This document shows positions 1-7,010 of a DNA stretch of 22,831 nucleotides, in pieces. Made by a program: the position numbers and the translations under genes. Source of the DNA: Spirogloea muscicola (taxonomy: Eukaryota > Streptophyta > Zygnematophyceae > Spirogloeales > Spirogloeaceae). Below the pieces are notes generated by a model. The model worked only from the letters and a program-made list of their open reading frames with translations. It was not told the origin of the DNA and made no database searches. Location of the stretch: NCBI GenBank assembly GCA_009602725.1, contig WELB01000229.1, positions 20,810 through 43,640 on the forward strand, given 5' to 3'. Positions within the stretch are counted from its first letter, which is position 1, and the number at the start of each line of letters is the position of its first letter.

Positions 1-452
1 GCGCCCTCGCCGTCCTCCGCTGCCGCCGCGCCGCCGCCGCCGTCCCTGGCGGCCCGGGCGCCGCGCTCCTCGTCGTCGGCATCGCCCCTCCTCCTCTCCC
101 TCTCCCTCTCCCGGCCTCGCTCCTTGTCCCGCTCCCTCTCCCGGTCTCGCCGCCGCTCCTCCCGCTCCACGGGCTCTGCCACTCCGCGCTCGCGCTCGCC
201 GTCGCCGCCCTTCTCCCGCTCCCTCCCCGCCGGCGCCGCCGCCGCAGCCGCGGCTGCCGCGCCGTCCCCGGCGCCGCCGCCCTTCTCCTTCTCCTTCTCC
301 CGCCGTCGCTCCCGGTCCTTGTCGCCCCGCTCCTTCCCGGCCTCGCCGGCGTCCCCCCGCCGCCGCCGCTCCTCCCGGCGGGCGGCCGTCGCCGTCGCCA
401 ACGACCGCGCCTCCAGCTCGCCGTCCTCCAGCTCGCCGTCTTCGCGCGCCAT
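1..452 (-). CDS. N-terminal part of an Arg/Glu/Asp-rich protein, probably RNA-processing related (partial, runs off left edge)
   Basis: Read on the minus strand, an ATG at 452 in a near-ideal context (GCCGCCATGGCG) opens a frame with no stop for all 150 codons to the window edge. The protein begins MAREDGELEDGELE, a tandem five-residue repeat (EDGEL twice). It continues with runs of mixed charge (RREERRRR, KERGDKDRERRREKEKEK, DRERERDKERGRERERE), an alanine stretch and an acidic DADDEE patch. Such RE/RD-rich low-complexity starts are common in nuclear splicing and transcription proteins (DEAD-box splicing helicases, PRP4-type kinases, cyclin L, SR-related proteins). That is only a class resemblance: no folded domain lies inside the window, so the family is not assigned. 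Third codon positions are almost all G or C. The opposite strand is also open and reads as RS-rich, but it has no ATG. Confidence 0.7.
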   Translation of the reverse strand, partial: MAREDGELEDGELEARSLATATAARREERRRRGDAGEAGKERGDKDRERRREKEKEKGGGAGDGAAAAAAAAAPAGREREKGGDGERERGVAEPVEREERRRDRERERDKERGRERERERRRGDADDEERGARAARDGGGGAAAAEDGEG

Positions 453-727
453 GGCGGCTGCCCGGGCCCGCCGCGCGCGCGCAAGGTCAGAGGCGGGCAA
501 GGCGGAAGAGCTGGGGAGGTTCTAATGAACACAGACAACCAGTGTACCACGAAGGATGGCCACTGAGGGCCACTTCACACCGGGACGGACACGGACGCAA
601 ATTGGCCTCGAGCTGGCCTCACATTGGCAAGTTAGTGACCCCGAGCGTTCCATGCACCGCGCGACACGTACTCTTGGCCTCGTCCGCCCGTCCCTATGTA
701 ACCTCTTAATGAGAAAGTGGCTCGCCC
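453..727. other. Upstream region of the left-edge gene
   Basis: This is the presumed promoter and 5' leader of the minus-strand gene starting at 452. GC-rich sequence with a short CG-alternating run (about 471-481) lies next to the start. Composition then drops to ordinary intergenic levels. No TATA-like box, RNA gene or convincing coding frame was seen. Confidence 0.4.
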
Positions 728-937
728 AAAGGAAATGGAGTGTGTAACTAGTGATGGAGGGCCATGAGTGGCCAAGTACGAAGGCAAGCACATTGACAGA
801 TGTATTTCACCTGCTGCTAAGCTGACCCGTTCAATGACCACGAGTCAGCGCATAGAGGTCGCTAATTGATGCCCGTATACTGGACGGCAATTGACGAGCT
901 CTTGTGCCACCGGCTAAGGCTCGACCAGCTTTCTGGT
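728..937 (-). mobile_element. Truncated 3' end of a retroelement-like coding sequence, copy 1 (inverted relative to copy 2)
   Basis: On the minus strand, 937 to 831 encodes a peptide ending HQKAGRALAGG..RA..LP...RASISDLYALTRGH and a TGA stop at 833-831. Copy 2 on the plus strand at 1278-1385 encodes a close relative (HQKAGRALVGG..RA..LPFGFKASYSDLFVLTRGY, stop). Similarity continues past both stops into matching non-coding sequence: a GGGTCA segment, then ATGTGCTTGCCTT and TACTTGGCCA. It fades near 728. Conservation at the protein level plus a shared 3' flank indicates two decayed copies of one element, this one keeping only its last 50 or so codons. The element class is inferred from copy 2. 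Confidence 0.55.
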
Positions 938-989
938 GCATGAGCCTGAACTCTATGCAAATAAAGCTCCAGCATTGACGCACATCGTT

Positions 990-1484
990 GGCCACGCAGT
1001 GGTCAGTGCAGAACACAGAAAGCTGCAGCATCACTTCGATTACCCCCAATGCGATCAGCTCCTGCCAGCTGCAATCAATATCTTTGGCTGTTTAGGCCCT
1101 CTTTTCCACACTCTCCTAAATATTGGTAGTCTAGGCTATGCACGACGTGCAGATGTGTTTCTGGCTGAGATGGGCTTGCCAGCTGCATATCTGTCGTTCT
1201 TGCGACGACGAGTTTCGGCCTGTGTGCAGCGTGCTTAGGCTAATGCTTTGTGGGCGAGCAATTTCTTTCATGCTTTGCACCAGAAAGCTGGGCGAGCTCT
1301 AGTTGGTGGCAGAAGGGCTTCGAATCTGCCATTTGGTTTTAAGGCATCGTATAGCGACCTCTTTGTATTAACCCGTGGTTACTGAGCGGGTCAATCTGCT
1401 GCGGGTGATGTACGTCATCAGATGTGCTTGCCTTCTGTACTTGGCCATTTTGGCCTTCGTTTGTTTCACATACACAAAAAAAAA
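990..1484 (+). mobile_element. Decayed retroelement-like coding remnant with short A-tail, copy 2
   Basis: A plus-strand frame runs from about 990 to the TGA at 1383-1385, broken by a single in-frame TAG at 1236-1238. After the TAG the same frame continues through ALWASNFFHALHQKAGRALVGG to LTRGY and stop. Upstream it reads CDQLLPAAINIFGCLGP, then YLSFLRRRVSACVQRA. The order 'P-A-x-x-x-FG-x-x-GP ... R-x-x-(I/V)S-x-x-(L/V)QR' resembles the C-terminal region that follows reverse transcriptase in non-LTR-like elements of algae. That link is from memory of the pattern and is not proven. About 90 bp after the stop lies a run of nine A at 1476-1484, consistent with the 3' end of a retrotransposed copy. 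The 1278-1465 part matches copy 1 (728-937) in inverted orientation. Confidence 0.5.
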
Positions 1485-1562
1485 TCCTGCAAAGAGGTTG
1501 TGACACGACGTCTCTATACAATGTCTCTCTCTCTCCTACCCAAGCTCTGAGACAGCGCTTTT

Positions 1563-1955
1563 GGCCCCTTCGAACCTTGTCAATTTATTTCGGGCTGGCT
1601 GTTCACAGCCTTCCCCCATTGGGAGCGCCGCTTCTCTCTCTTGCGTTCCAGGGCTGAACGTTTCAGATGAACGTTGTCATCTTCTGTGGGGCTGGCACTT
1701 GGCAGCCACCCTTTAAAAGGGAGAGAAGGCGCATGACATGACATGACATGACAAGGCTGTGCGCATGACATGAAGGGGTGGCCAACCAAGCCAAAACATT
1801 GTTCGGGCAAACACTACTGCAAAGAATGGGGCTACATGAACGAAGCCCTATGCTAAGGTGGCTAAGCTAACAGTGTGACATTAGTAGCCGGCGAGGGCTG
1901 TAAACCACACTTCCACTAGAGGGCGATGGCTGTGGCCAGCCGAGAAGAAAAAGGA
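1563..1955. repeat. Structured dispersed repeat: one clear copy (1563-1640) and a facing decayed copy (1910-1955)
   Basis: The left part contains GGCCCCTTCGAACCTTGTCAA, then CGGGCTGGCTGTTCACAGCC and CCCCCATTGGGAG. It is close to the copy at 17500-17586. Read on the minus strand it gives the hairpin GGCT-GTGAAC-AGCC. The part at 1910-1955 has the opposite orientation (AGGGCGATGGCTGTGGCCAGCC) with a shortened loop and no TTCGAA end. Between them a pentanucleotide microsatellite (CATGA)n lies at 1732-1752. The two ends could bound one 390-bp element, or they may be independent insertions; the right end is too decayed to decide. Confidence 0.55.
1732..1752. repeat. (CATGA)n microsatellite
   Basis: About four uninterrupted copies of the 5-bp unit CATGA. 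A further CATGACATGA lies about 10 bp downstream. Confidence 0.9.
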
Positions 1956-2225
1956 GCGTGAGTGAGTGAGCCCGCCCCCCGATATTCGTCGGGCTTGCGC
2001 ACCAAGGTCAGAGAAAGTAGTCTTCGGGTAGCGGGTCCCCTGGCCAGAGCCAGAGGCTGCGGTAATGCGCGACCGGCACGCAGATGCAACGCACGTGCCA
2101 CTGACCGCTGCATCAAGACTGGCAGGCAAAAAGCCAGCCCGAAGCCAGCCAGGCTTACGCAGTGCACTTGCGGGGAGGCCACACTTTGGCTGCTACTTCT
2201 GGGTCTCGTCGGGTGAAGTGGCCTC

Positions 2226-2347
2226 TCGAAATGGCCTCTCACAGCCATTACCCCCTCTTCAAAGAGCTTCTTAGATTGAAGGGGCAATTGCTCTGTAAGA
2301 TGAAGCTCTTCCAATAGCAGGCGATGGCCGTGAAAGGCCAGCTCCGA
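2226..2347. mobile_element. Miniature inverted-repeat element of the structured repeat family
   Basis: The left arm 2226-2270 and right arm 2302-2347 are reverse complements over about 45 bp at roughly 70 % identity, separated by a 31-bp spacer. Both arms begin with TCGAA/TCGGA and end with GAGCTTC. Each arm carries the family hairpin: GGCT-GTGAGA-GGCC in the left arm (minus strand) and GGCC-GTGAAA-GGCC in the right arm (plus strand). The whole unit could fold into one long hairpin. It has the size and layout of a small non-autonomous DNA transposon, but no target-site duplication was established. Confidence 0.55.
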
Positions 2348-2582
2348 ACAGAAGAGGGGACTTACCGGAAGCTATGGCTTTGAAAGGCGAACAAGACAGG
2401 AGCTCTTTGAGAGGTTGCTAAGGCTGGTGGGAGGCCAGCCCACAAAATTTGGACGCAGTGCAAACGAGTCGGAGAATGCGGTTGACAGCAAATCAACTGG
2501 CAACTAAGGATGGCTGCTTCAACATCCCTTAGTCAACAGCCGCAAGTCGGAACAGATAACAGTCAGGAAGAAAGATGTCTTC

Positions 2583-2760
2583 AGAAGAGGGCGATGGCTG
2601 CAGAAGGGAGAAGAGCAGGAGAAGGAGGGAGAGCGATCAACTACAAAGGCCAGCCCATAAGGTTTAAAAGAAGGTCCGAAAGGGCTGGAAAGCACAGACC
2701 ACGCAGGGATCGATGAAGATCTTCCAGAAGGGGGCGATCGCTGTGAAAGGCCAGACCTTC
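2583..2760 (+). repeat. Two partial copies of the structured repeat
   Basis: The first copy is split: AGAGGGCGATGGCTG at about 2585, with AAAGGCCAGCCC at about 2645 followed by ATAAGG. The second (2716-2760) reads GATCTTCCAGAAGGGGGCGATCGCTGTGAAAGGCCAG; the first stem base has changed (CGCT against GGCC), so its hairpin is broken. Both are in the orientation that shows GTGARA on the plus strand. Confidence 0.45.
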
Positions 2761-3835
2761 AGTACAGTAATACTAAAGGACTTGCCGTGCATCAAATTCC
2801 AGTGGCGGCAGCCAAGCGCGGCCTGCCCGCAGATGCCCAGCGAACACCTGGAATAGCTGGAGCGTAATATAGAGGCGCATACATCACACCTGAGGGAGCG
2901 ACATGGCGGCATCAACACCATGCTACCCTTGATTGGGATATTCTTCGCTGCGCGAGCTGCTGGAGGAGGTCGAGCCACTGACTCCAAGTGCTTGAGGACG
3001 TCGACTATTAGCTCCACAACTAGTCTCCTGTGGGATGGTCTGCATATTTTCTCTCTTTGGCGCCTGCAGCATTGCCGACCGCGTGCCCCGCTTCCTCAGC
3101 CGAATGGATGGAGTTGGCTTACTTGTTCTTTGGTCCAAGTCCATGATGTCTTTATTATTTAAGATCCACTGTTCGGTATAAGTCTTATAACGATGTATCT
3201 TACAGGAAAGCATGAAGATTCAAAGGATCACGTCCTCGTGCCCACTTAAGTGATGATGCAAGTGATGATGCAAGGACCCCGCCAGGCGTGATGGGCGCCG
3301 AGGTCGACATACCGTGTGTAGGGACGAGCATTGGTCAGCCTGACATCCTCTCCATGGAAGCTTGGTAGCCAGCCTTCTGAAATATGTCAAACATGCTGAG
3401 CCTGAGGAGGTCGTCATTGCCAGTCCGCTCACCTGTATGTGCGCAGCCAACTTAGTCGCGCATGCATTATCTGCACTTGCAGTGTACCACGCAGATGACG
3501 CAGGCGAGAAGCCAGAGGAGGAGGTGGACGGCAATCCGTCCAGAACACCTCGTCAGGCATGAAATGCGCTGCGCAGGTTGGAATTGTCATCAATCACGTC
3601 ACCGGCCCTGGGGAGGACGCAGATCGCGACCAGGCGCGCCTACATAGGTCACTCCTAGGGCAGGGCCTTCACAGCGGAGTCTAAGGCCGCCTGTTCCAGC
3701 TCTACCGTCTAGCGAGACTGGGCCAGCATGTGGCAGTTCGTGCGAGATGCGCTGAGGAGACTGCTCCCTTCCACAGGAGCGGCTGGTCACTCCGACAACG
3801 AGGCGTGGCAAACCGAGTTGTCTGAAAGAAGGAAG
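2761..3835. other. Gene-free stretch with no recognised feature, some short repeats
   Basis: No domain or spliced gene could be recognised. A 12-bp unit AAGTGATGATGC is repeated exactly twice at 3248-3271. A frame from 3353 to 3562 looks moderately protein-like (KYVKHAEPEEVVIASPL, then an acidic EKPEEEVDG end) but lacks an ATG at its start and matches nothing I know. It may be a fragment of a lost exon or chance. Confidence 0.3.
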
Positions 3836-3890
3836 ATGTAGCTCTTCCATAGGGGGCGAGGGCTCGAAGCGCCAGCCCAGAAGAGAACGA
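3836..3890 (+). repeat. Structured repeat, single copy
   Basis: Contains GTAGCTCTTCCATAGGGGG, then CGAGGGCTCGAAGCGCCAGCCC and AGAAGAGAACGA. The order is the same as in other copies (GCTCTTCCA...GGG, hairpin, CCAGCCC, purine-rich tail), though the loop sequence has diverged. Confidence 0.45.
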
Positions 3891-5140
3891 CAAGGCCCAG
3901 AGCAGGCGGGAAGCGAATAGCACGCAGGAAAAGAAGAAATTAGACAGCATGGCAGGCTCAGTAACTCCTGATGAGCACCGCAAGTTCGTAACACCGGCAG
4001 CCAGTCTGAAAGGGCAGTGTGCCAGTGCGATCCAGACTTTCGCCCGCTTGCCTACGCCTGCCCAGCGGCGTACCTGGGCATCAGGGCGCAGGTCGCCGCT
4101 CCTGTGTCCCAGCCGTCCACCCTGCATGGCCGCCGTGCCCAGGAGCAGGCGGCCATGCAATTAAGTCAGCATCCATGCCCTTCCAGTCGGCTCTCCGCTC
4201 GGCCACCACAGGATGTTGAGAGACCATCTGGCACCGCGGGCACGAGCAGTCTGTATTGTGCTCACCAATGCACTTACCCTAATTTCGTTTCACTCAGGAG
4301 CTATGTGCACTACTTAAGGACAATAGCTCCAGCTTAACATGCTCATAGCCATGGCAAAATTACAAGACGGGGACACGCTAGTCTTCTTTACATACCAAAC
4401 TATAGATTTGGTAAGAACAGGTCCAAAGGAGTGAGTTTGTCTGCGCTTCCTGATCAGACGCGCTGTAGCTGCTGCCTCGGGCATCTGCTGCAGAAAGGTG
4501 CTTTGCCCCGAGCACCGAGCAACTGCTGGCTTGGTGGCTACTGCTAGTGGCATGTGTGGTCACTGCTACTCGCTTTTGCCCAGTGCTGACACGTCGTCCT
4601 GCCCCAGCACGTATGATCTATATGCCTCCACATCATTTCAAGAAGGCCATTGACGTCAATGGCACCTTGCAACCGCTTCCTGGTATTCTCTTGGAGCTTG
4701 CCACCCCCGCTTTGCTCACTGTCTACTTGCTGGCCCCTATGATTGCTGGCCCCTATGGCCCCTAGTATTGCCTCTTGTGGAAGCCCAGAATCTCTCGTTA
4801 GAGCTTGCTCCTACAGAGCGTTGGAGGATTCAGCGGCCATGGGTGAATGTTTTCCTTGGCCAGGCGCTGCGTCATCGTGGATGTGGCAGCCGGGGAGAAC
4901 GGGAGTATGCCTGTGCTGGTGCCCGGTGGCTACGAGGCCCAGGGGAGGGGCGGCCTTTGCGCAGGCGGGCTGCACTCCTTCTCGAAGGAGCTGTGGCGGC
5001 GGCCCGCCCGGCTGGGATGCGACGGGAAGCCGGAAAGGCGTGGTGGCTGGTTGTCGCGCAGTGATTGCCAGCGGTGGCCGCCAGCCGAATCTTGCTAGGC
5101 GGGAGCTGCGCTGGCCTGGCCTTGCCCGGAAAGACTGCAG
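3891..5140. other. Gene-free stretch, GC-rich island at about 4840-5130
   Basis: Several overlapping frames are open, but none shows a family motif or a convincing exon structure. GC content rises at 4840-5130, where a plus-strand frame reads RCVIVDVAAGENGSMPVLV before losing any recognisable character. This could be a decayed coding segment belonging to the remnant described at 5141-5331. CTGGCCCCTATG occurs twice about 17 bp apart near 4731-4758. Confidence 0.3.
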
Positions 5141-5331
5141 ATGCCACCAAGAATGAAATGCCACCAAGAAAGTGGCATTTCAGAAATCACCGCCAAGGAG
5201 ACCACTTCTATCCGTGCGCTGTGGATATTTGCGGTGGCTATGGCACGAAATGGTTTTCCCTCATCCAGCATCTGGCCCGACTGGTTGATGCGCGTCATCG
5301 AAGTCGGGGCGAGGGCCAGCCCACGAATTAG
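5141..5331 (+). pseudogene. Possible second retroelement-like coding remnant
   Basis: A plus-strand frame ending at the TAG at 5329-5331 reads HRQGDHFYPCAVDICGGYG followed by TKWFSLIQHLARLVDAR. Its spacing (F-x-P-x-A-V/I-x-I/F-x-G ... L-x-x-L-A-x-x-x-x-A-R) parallels CDQLLPAAINIFGCLGP...YARR in the remnant at 990-1385. No upstream or downstream boundary can be set, and nucleotide similarity to the other copy is not evident, so this is a weak pattern match only. Its 3' end overlaps a family-like segment GGGCGAGGGCCAGCCC at about 5307-5322. Confidence 0.25.
5154..5182. repeat. Perfect 11-bp inverted repeat (hairpin)
   Basis: TGAAATGCCAC at 5154-5164 and GTGGCATTTCA at 5172-5182 are exact reverse complements with a 7-nt loop. 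ATGCCACCAAGAA is also directly repeated just upstream (5141-5153 and 5158-5170), so the left arm sits inside a small tandem duplication. Confidence 0.85.
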
Positions 5332-5530
5332 CACGGGTTATGGTACAAGGTGGGGGGAAGGGCGCGCTGCAGCAGAAAGATATGCGACGCGGGGAGCATG
5401 ATGTGGAAGGGAGGAAGCCCACCCAGTTCGCTGTCGTGGTAAGAACAGAGAGGCTTAGGGCGAAGGATTCGAGAGAGTGGTTCGCTGAGAGTTCGCTTAC
5501 TGCTGTCTCAGTCCTTAGCACTCCGACTCC

Positions 5531-5709
5531 TTCAGACCTTGTCCATTCTTTTGGGCTGGCCTCTCCCAGCCACCAGTTACTCTGGCCGCGCTTGCACACG
5601 AAGGATTCCTTCTCGCAGTGTACGAGAGATGATAGGGAAGAGAAGTGCCTCTCCCAGTGTGGGCAATGGCAGTGATAAGCCAGCCCGAAAAGAATTGACA
5701 CGGTTCGAA
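5531..5709. mobile_element. 179-bp miniature inverted-repeat element of the structured repeat family
   Basis: The left end 5531-5560 (TTCAGACCTTGTCCATTCTT, then TTGGGCTGGC) and the reverse complement of the right end 5679-5709 (TTCGAACCGTGTCAATTCTT, then TTCGGGCTGGC) match at about 26 of 31 positions, including a one-base length difference. The family hairpin lies just inside each end. The middle has no coding potential of note. Terminal inverted repeats, small size and lack of an open frame fit a MITE-like element. The outer TTCGAACC end is shared with copies at 1569 and 17506. Confidence 0.6.
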
Positions 5710-5848
5710 CGGGCCCAATTTCGGTAGGGAGGCCACGCCGAGCCATTACGCTGGACGCGCGAAGAGAGAAGGTGCGCAAGAATGAGAGGGAGGCCATTGC
5801 CCGTACACTGATTGTAGGGAGGATTGTGCGCGAGATGGCAAAGAAGTG

Positions 5849-6285
5849 AGCTCTTCCAGAGAAGAGACGCTTCCAGTAGTCTTCCAGTAGAGGGCGGCGG
5901 CACCTAGAGGCCAGCCGAGATCAAAGAATGAAGAAAAAAAACAGTTTGAAGGGGGTGCCAAAGAAAGAAGAAAGGGCTCGCCCATTGAGGATAGGGGCTG
6001 GAAAAGCCAGCCCAAAAAAGAAAGCCCTGGAGCACACAGTGAACCAAGTAGCCAAGAAGCACTCAGTAACCTCAGTAAGCACTCAATAACAGGGGAAGTG
6101 GGGGGCGGGCTGTGACGGCAGAGAAAGTGCAACAATCGGGAGAAAGGGCTCGCCCATTGAGGATGCTACAAAGGGGGAGGGCTCTTCCAATGGGAGAGGA
6201 GGCGACGGCTGCAGATGGTGCCAAGCCAGGGGGAGGGCGAGATGGAAAGGGGCGGGGGGCTCTTCCAATGGGAGGAGACGCCTGC
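5849..6285 (+). repeat. Cluster of four structured-repeat copies in the region upstream of PHT1
   Basis: Four same-orientation copies lie at about 5849-5915, 5969-6025, 6141-6215 and 6256-6285. The second has a strong hairpin, GGGCTGG-AAAAG-CCAGCCC form. A 24-bp segment ending GGGCTCGCCCATTGAGGAT is exactly repeated at 5969-5992 and 6141-6164. GCTCTTCCAATGGGAG is exactly repeated at 6181-6196 and 6259-6274. In the third copy CTCTTCC and GGGAGAG can pair over 7 positions (one G-U) around an AAT loop. Their proximity to PHT1 may matter for its promoter, but no function is shown. Confidence 0.55.
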
Positions 6286-7010
6286 GATCTGGCCACGGGC
6301 CCGAGAATGGAAGCTTGTGGCAAGGACTGGCCGCCATCAGATGGCGGCGGCGGTGGCGGCGGCGGCGGCGTCGCCAGAATTGCCCCCCCGAAAGGGGAAC
6401 CCACCCCCGGACCCGAGGCCCAAGCGCACGTGCCGGTCAACGGCGAAAATGCGCCAACTGGCGCGCCACGCGGCGCGCCCGGAGCGCCGCCGCGCGGCCC
6501 CCCCCAGCCGGGGCTGACGCCTGGCACGCGCCCGGCCCCGGTCGCGCCGTCCCGAGTCGGCACCGCCCTGCGGCGGGCTGCATCTGCGAAGATTCCCACC
6601 CGCGCGCGCGATTGGCGGACAATAAGATTCCCTTCTCGGGCACGTGCGCCACGCGGCGGCACCTGTGGCGCCATTGGCGCGCCCCCGGGCAAGTCCGCCC
6701 TGCCCCGCAGCAGGGCACCCCGCCCCGCCGATCCCCTTGCCACGCTGCGCGGCCTGCAGCTCCACCACCCTCCCCCGGCTCCCACGACGACCGCCCCCCT
6801 TCCCCGCCACCACCGGAGGCCGCCTTGGCGGCGGCGGCGGCGCAGTCGGGAGGGCCAGCTCCGGCCACCACTGCCAGCGGCGGGCGCCGTCAGCTGCGGT
6901 GCTCGTCAGCCANCGTCGGCGGCGGCTACGGCGGCCCCGGGTACGGCGCCAGCGCGCCCGGCGCGGGGCTTACCCCCGGCGACTACAAGACCAACAACAT
7001 CCTCACCACC
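6286..7010 (+). promoter_or_regulatory. GC-rich promoter / 5' leader region of PHT1, with (GGC)n tract and one ambiguous base
   Basis: GC content rises sharply, with a (GGC)n-type tract at 6343-6370 and many GC-rich hexamers. Long open frames here are a by-product of composition: none has an ATG joined to a sensible protein. The stretch immediately before the PHT1 ATG (about 6914-7010) is open in the PHT1 frame and reads VGGGYGGPGYGASAPG, then GDYKTNNILTT, with nearly all third positions G or C. It contains the only N of the window, at 6913. It may be coding or leader. Confidence 0.5.

Noticed and set aside
124-525. Plus-strand RS-rich open frame (SR-protein-like)
   Set aside because: It starts at TTG with no in-frame ATG and is antisense to a frame with a strong ATG and a coherent RE/RD-rich protein. 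RS on one strand is the expected mirror of RE/RD-type codons (GAG, CGG) on the other.
1319-1330. TTCGAATCTGCC as a possible tRNA T-arm
   Set aside because: It lies inside the conserved protein remnant (ASNLPFG), whose frame explains the sequence, and no tRNA arms surround it.
1732-1775. Short spaced repeats resembling a CRISPR array
   Set aside because: The 5-bp CATGA units are a simple microsatellite without spacers.
2936-2943. GGATATTC, a match to the P1BS phosphate-starvation site (GNATATNC)
   Set aside because: It lies 4 kb upstream of PHT1, and such a motif is expected several times by chance in a window of this size. None was found close to the start.
3702-4160. 152-codon minus-strand open frame
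   Set aside because: No motif, no family resemblance, and it runs through a structured-repeat copy. Most likely chance.
4811-5167. Minus-strand open frame over the GC-rich island
   Set aside because: Low-complexity Pro/Arg/Ala content set by composition; no start context, motif or splice structure supports it.
5154-5182. Hairpin as a bacterial-type terminator
   Set aside because: The window is eukaryotic nuclear DNA, there is no T-run after the stem, and no gene ends there.
5701-5713. tRNA gene suggested by GGTTCGAA motifs
   Set aside because: No cloverleaf with acceptor, D and anticodon arms could be drawn around any of the TTCGAA sites (1569, 5704, 17506). They lie at the ends of the dispersed repeat.
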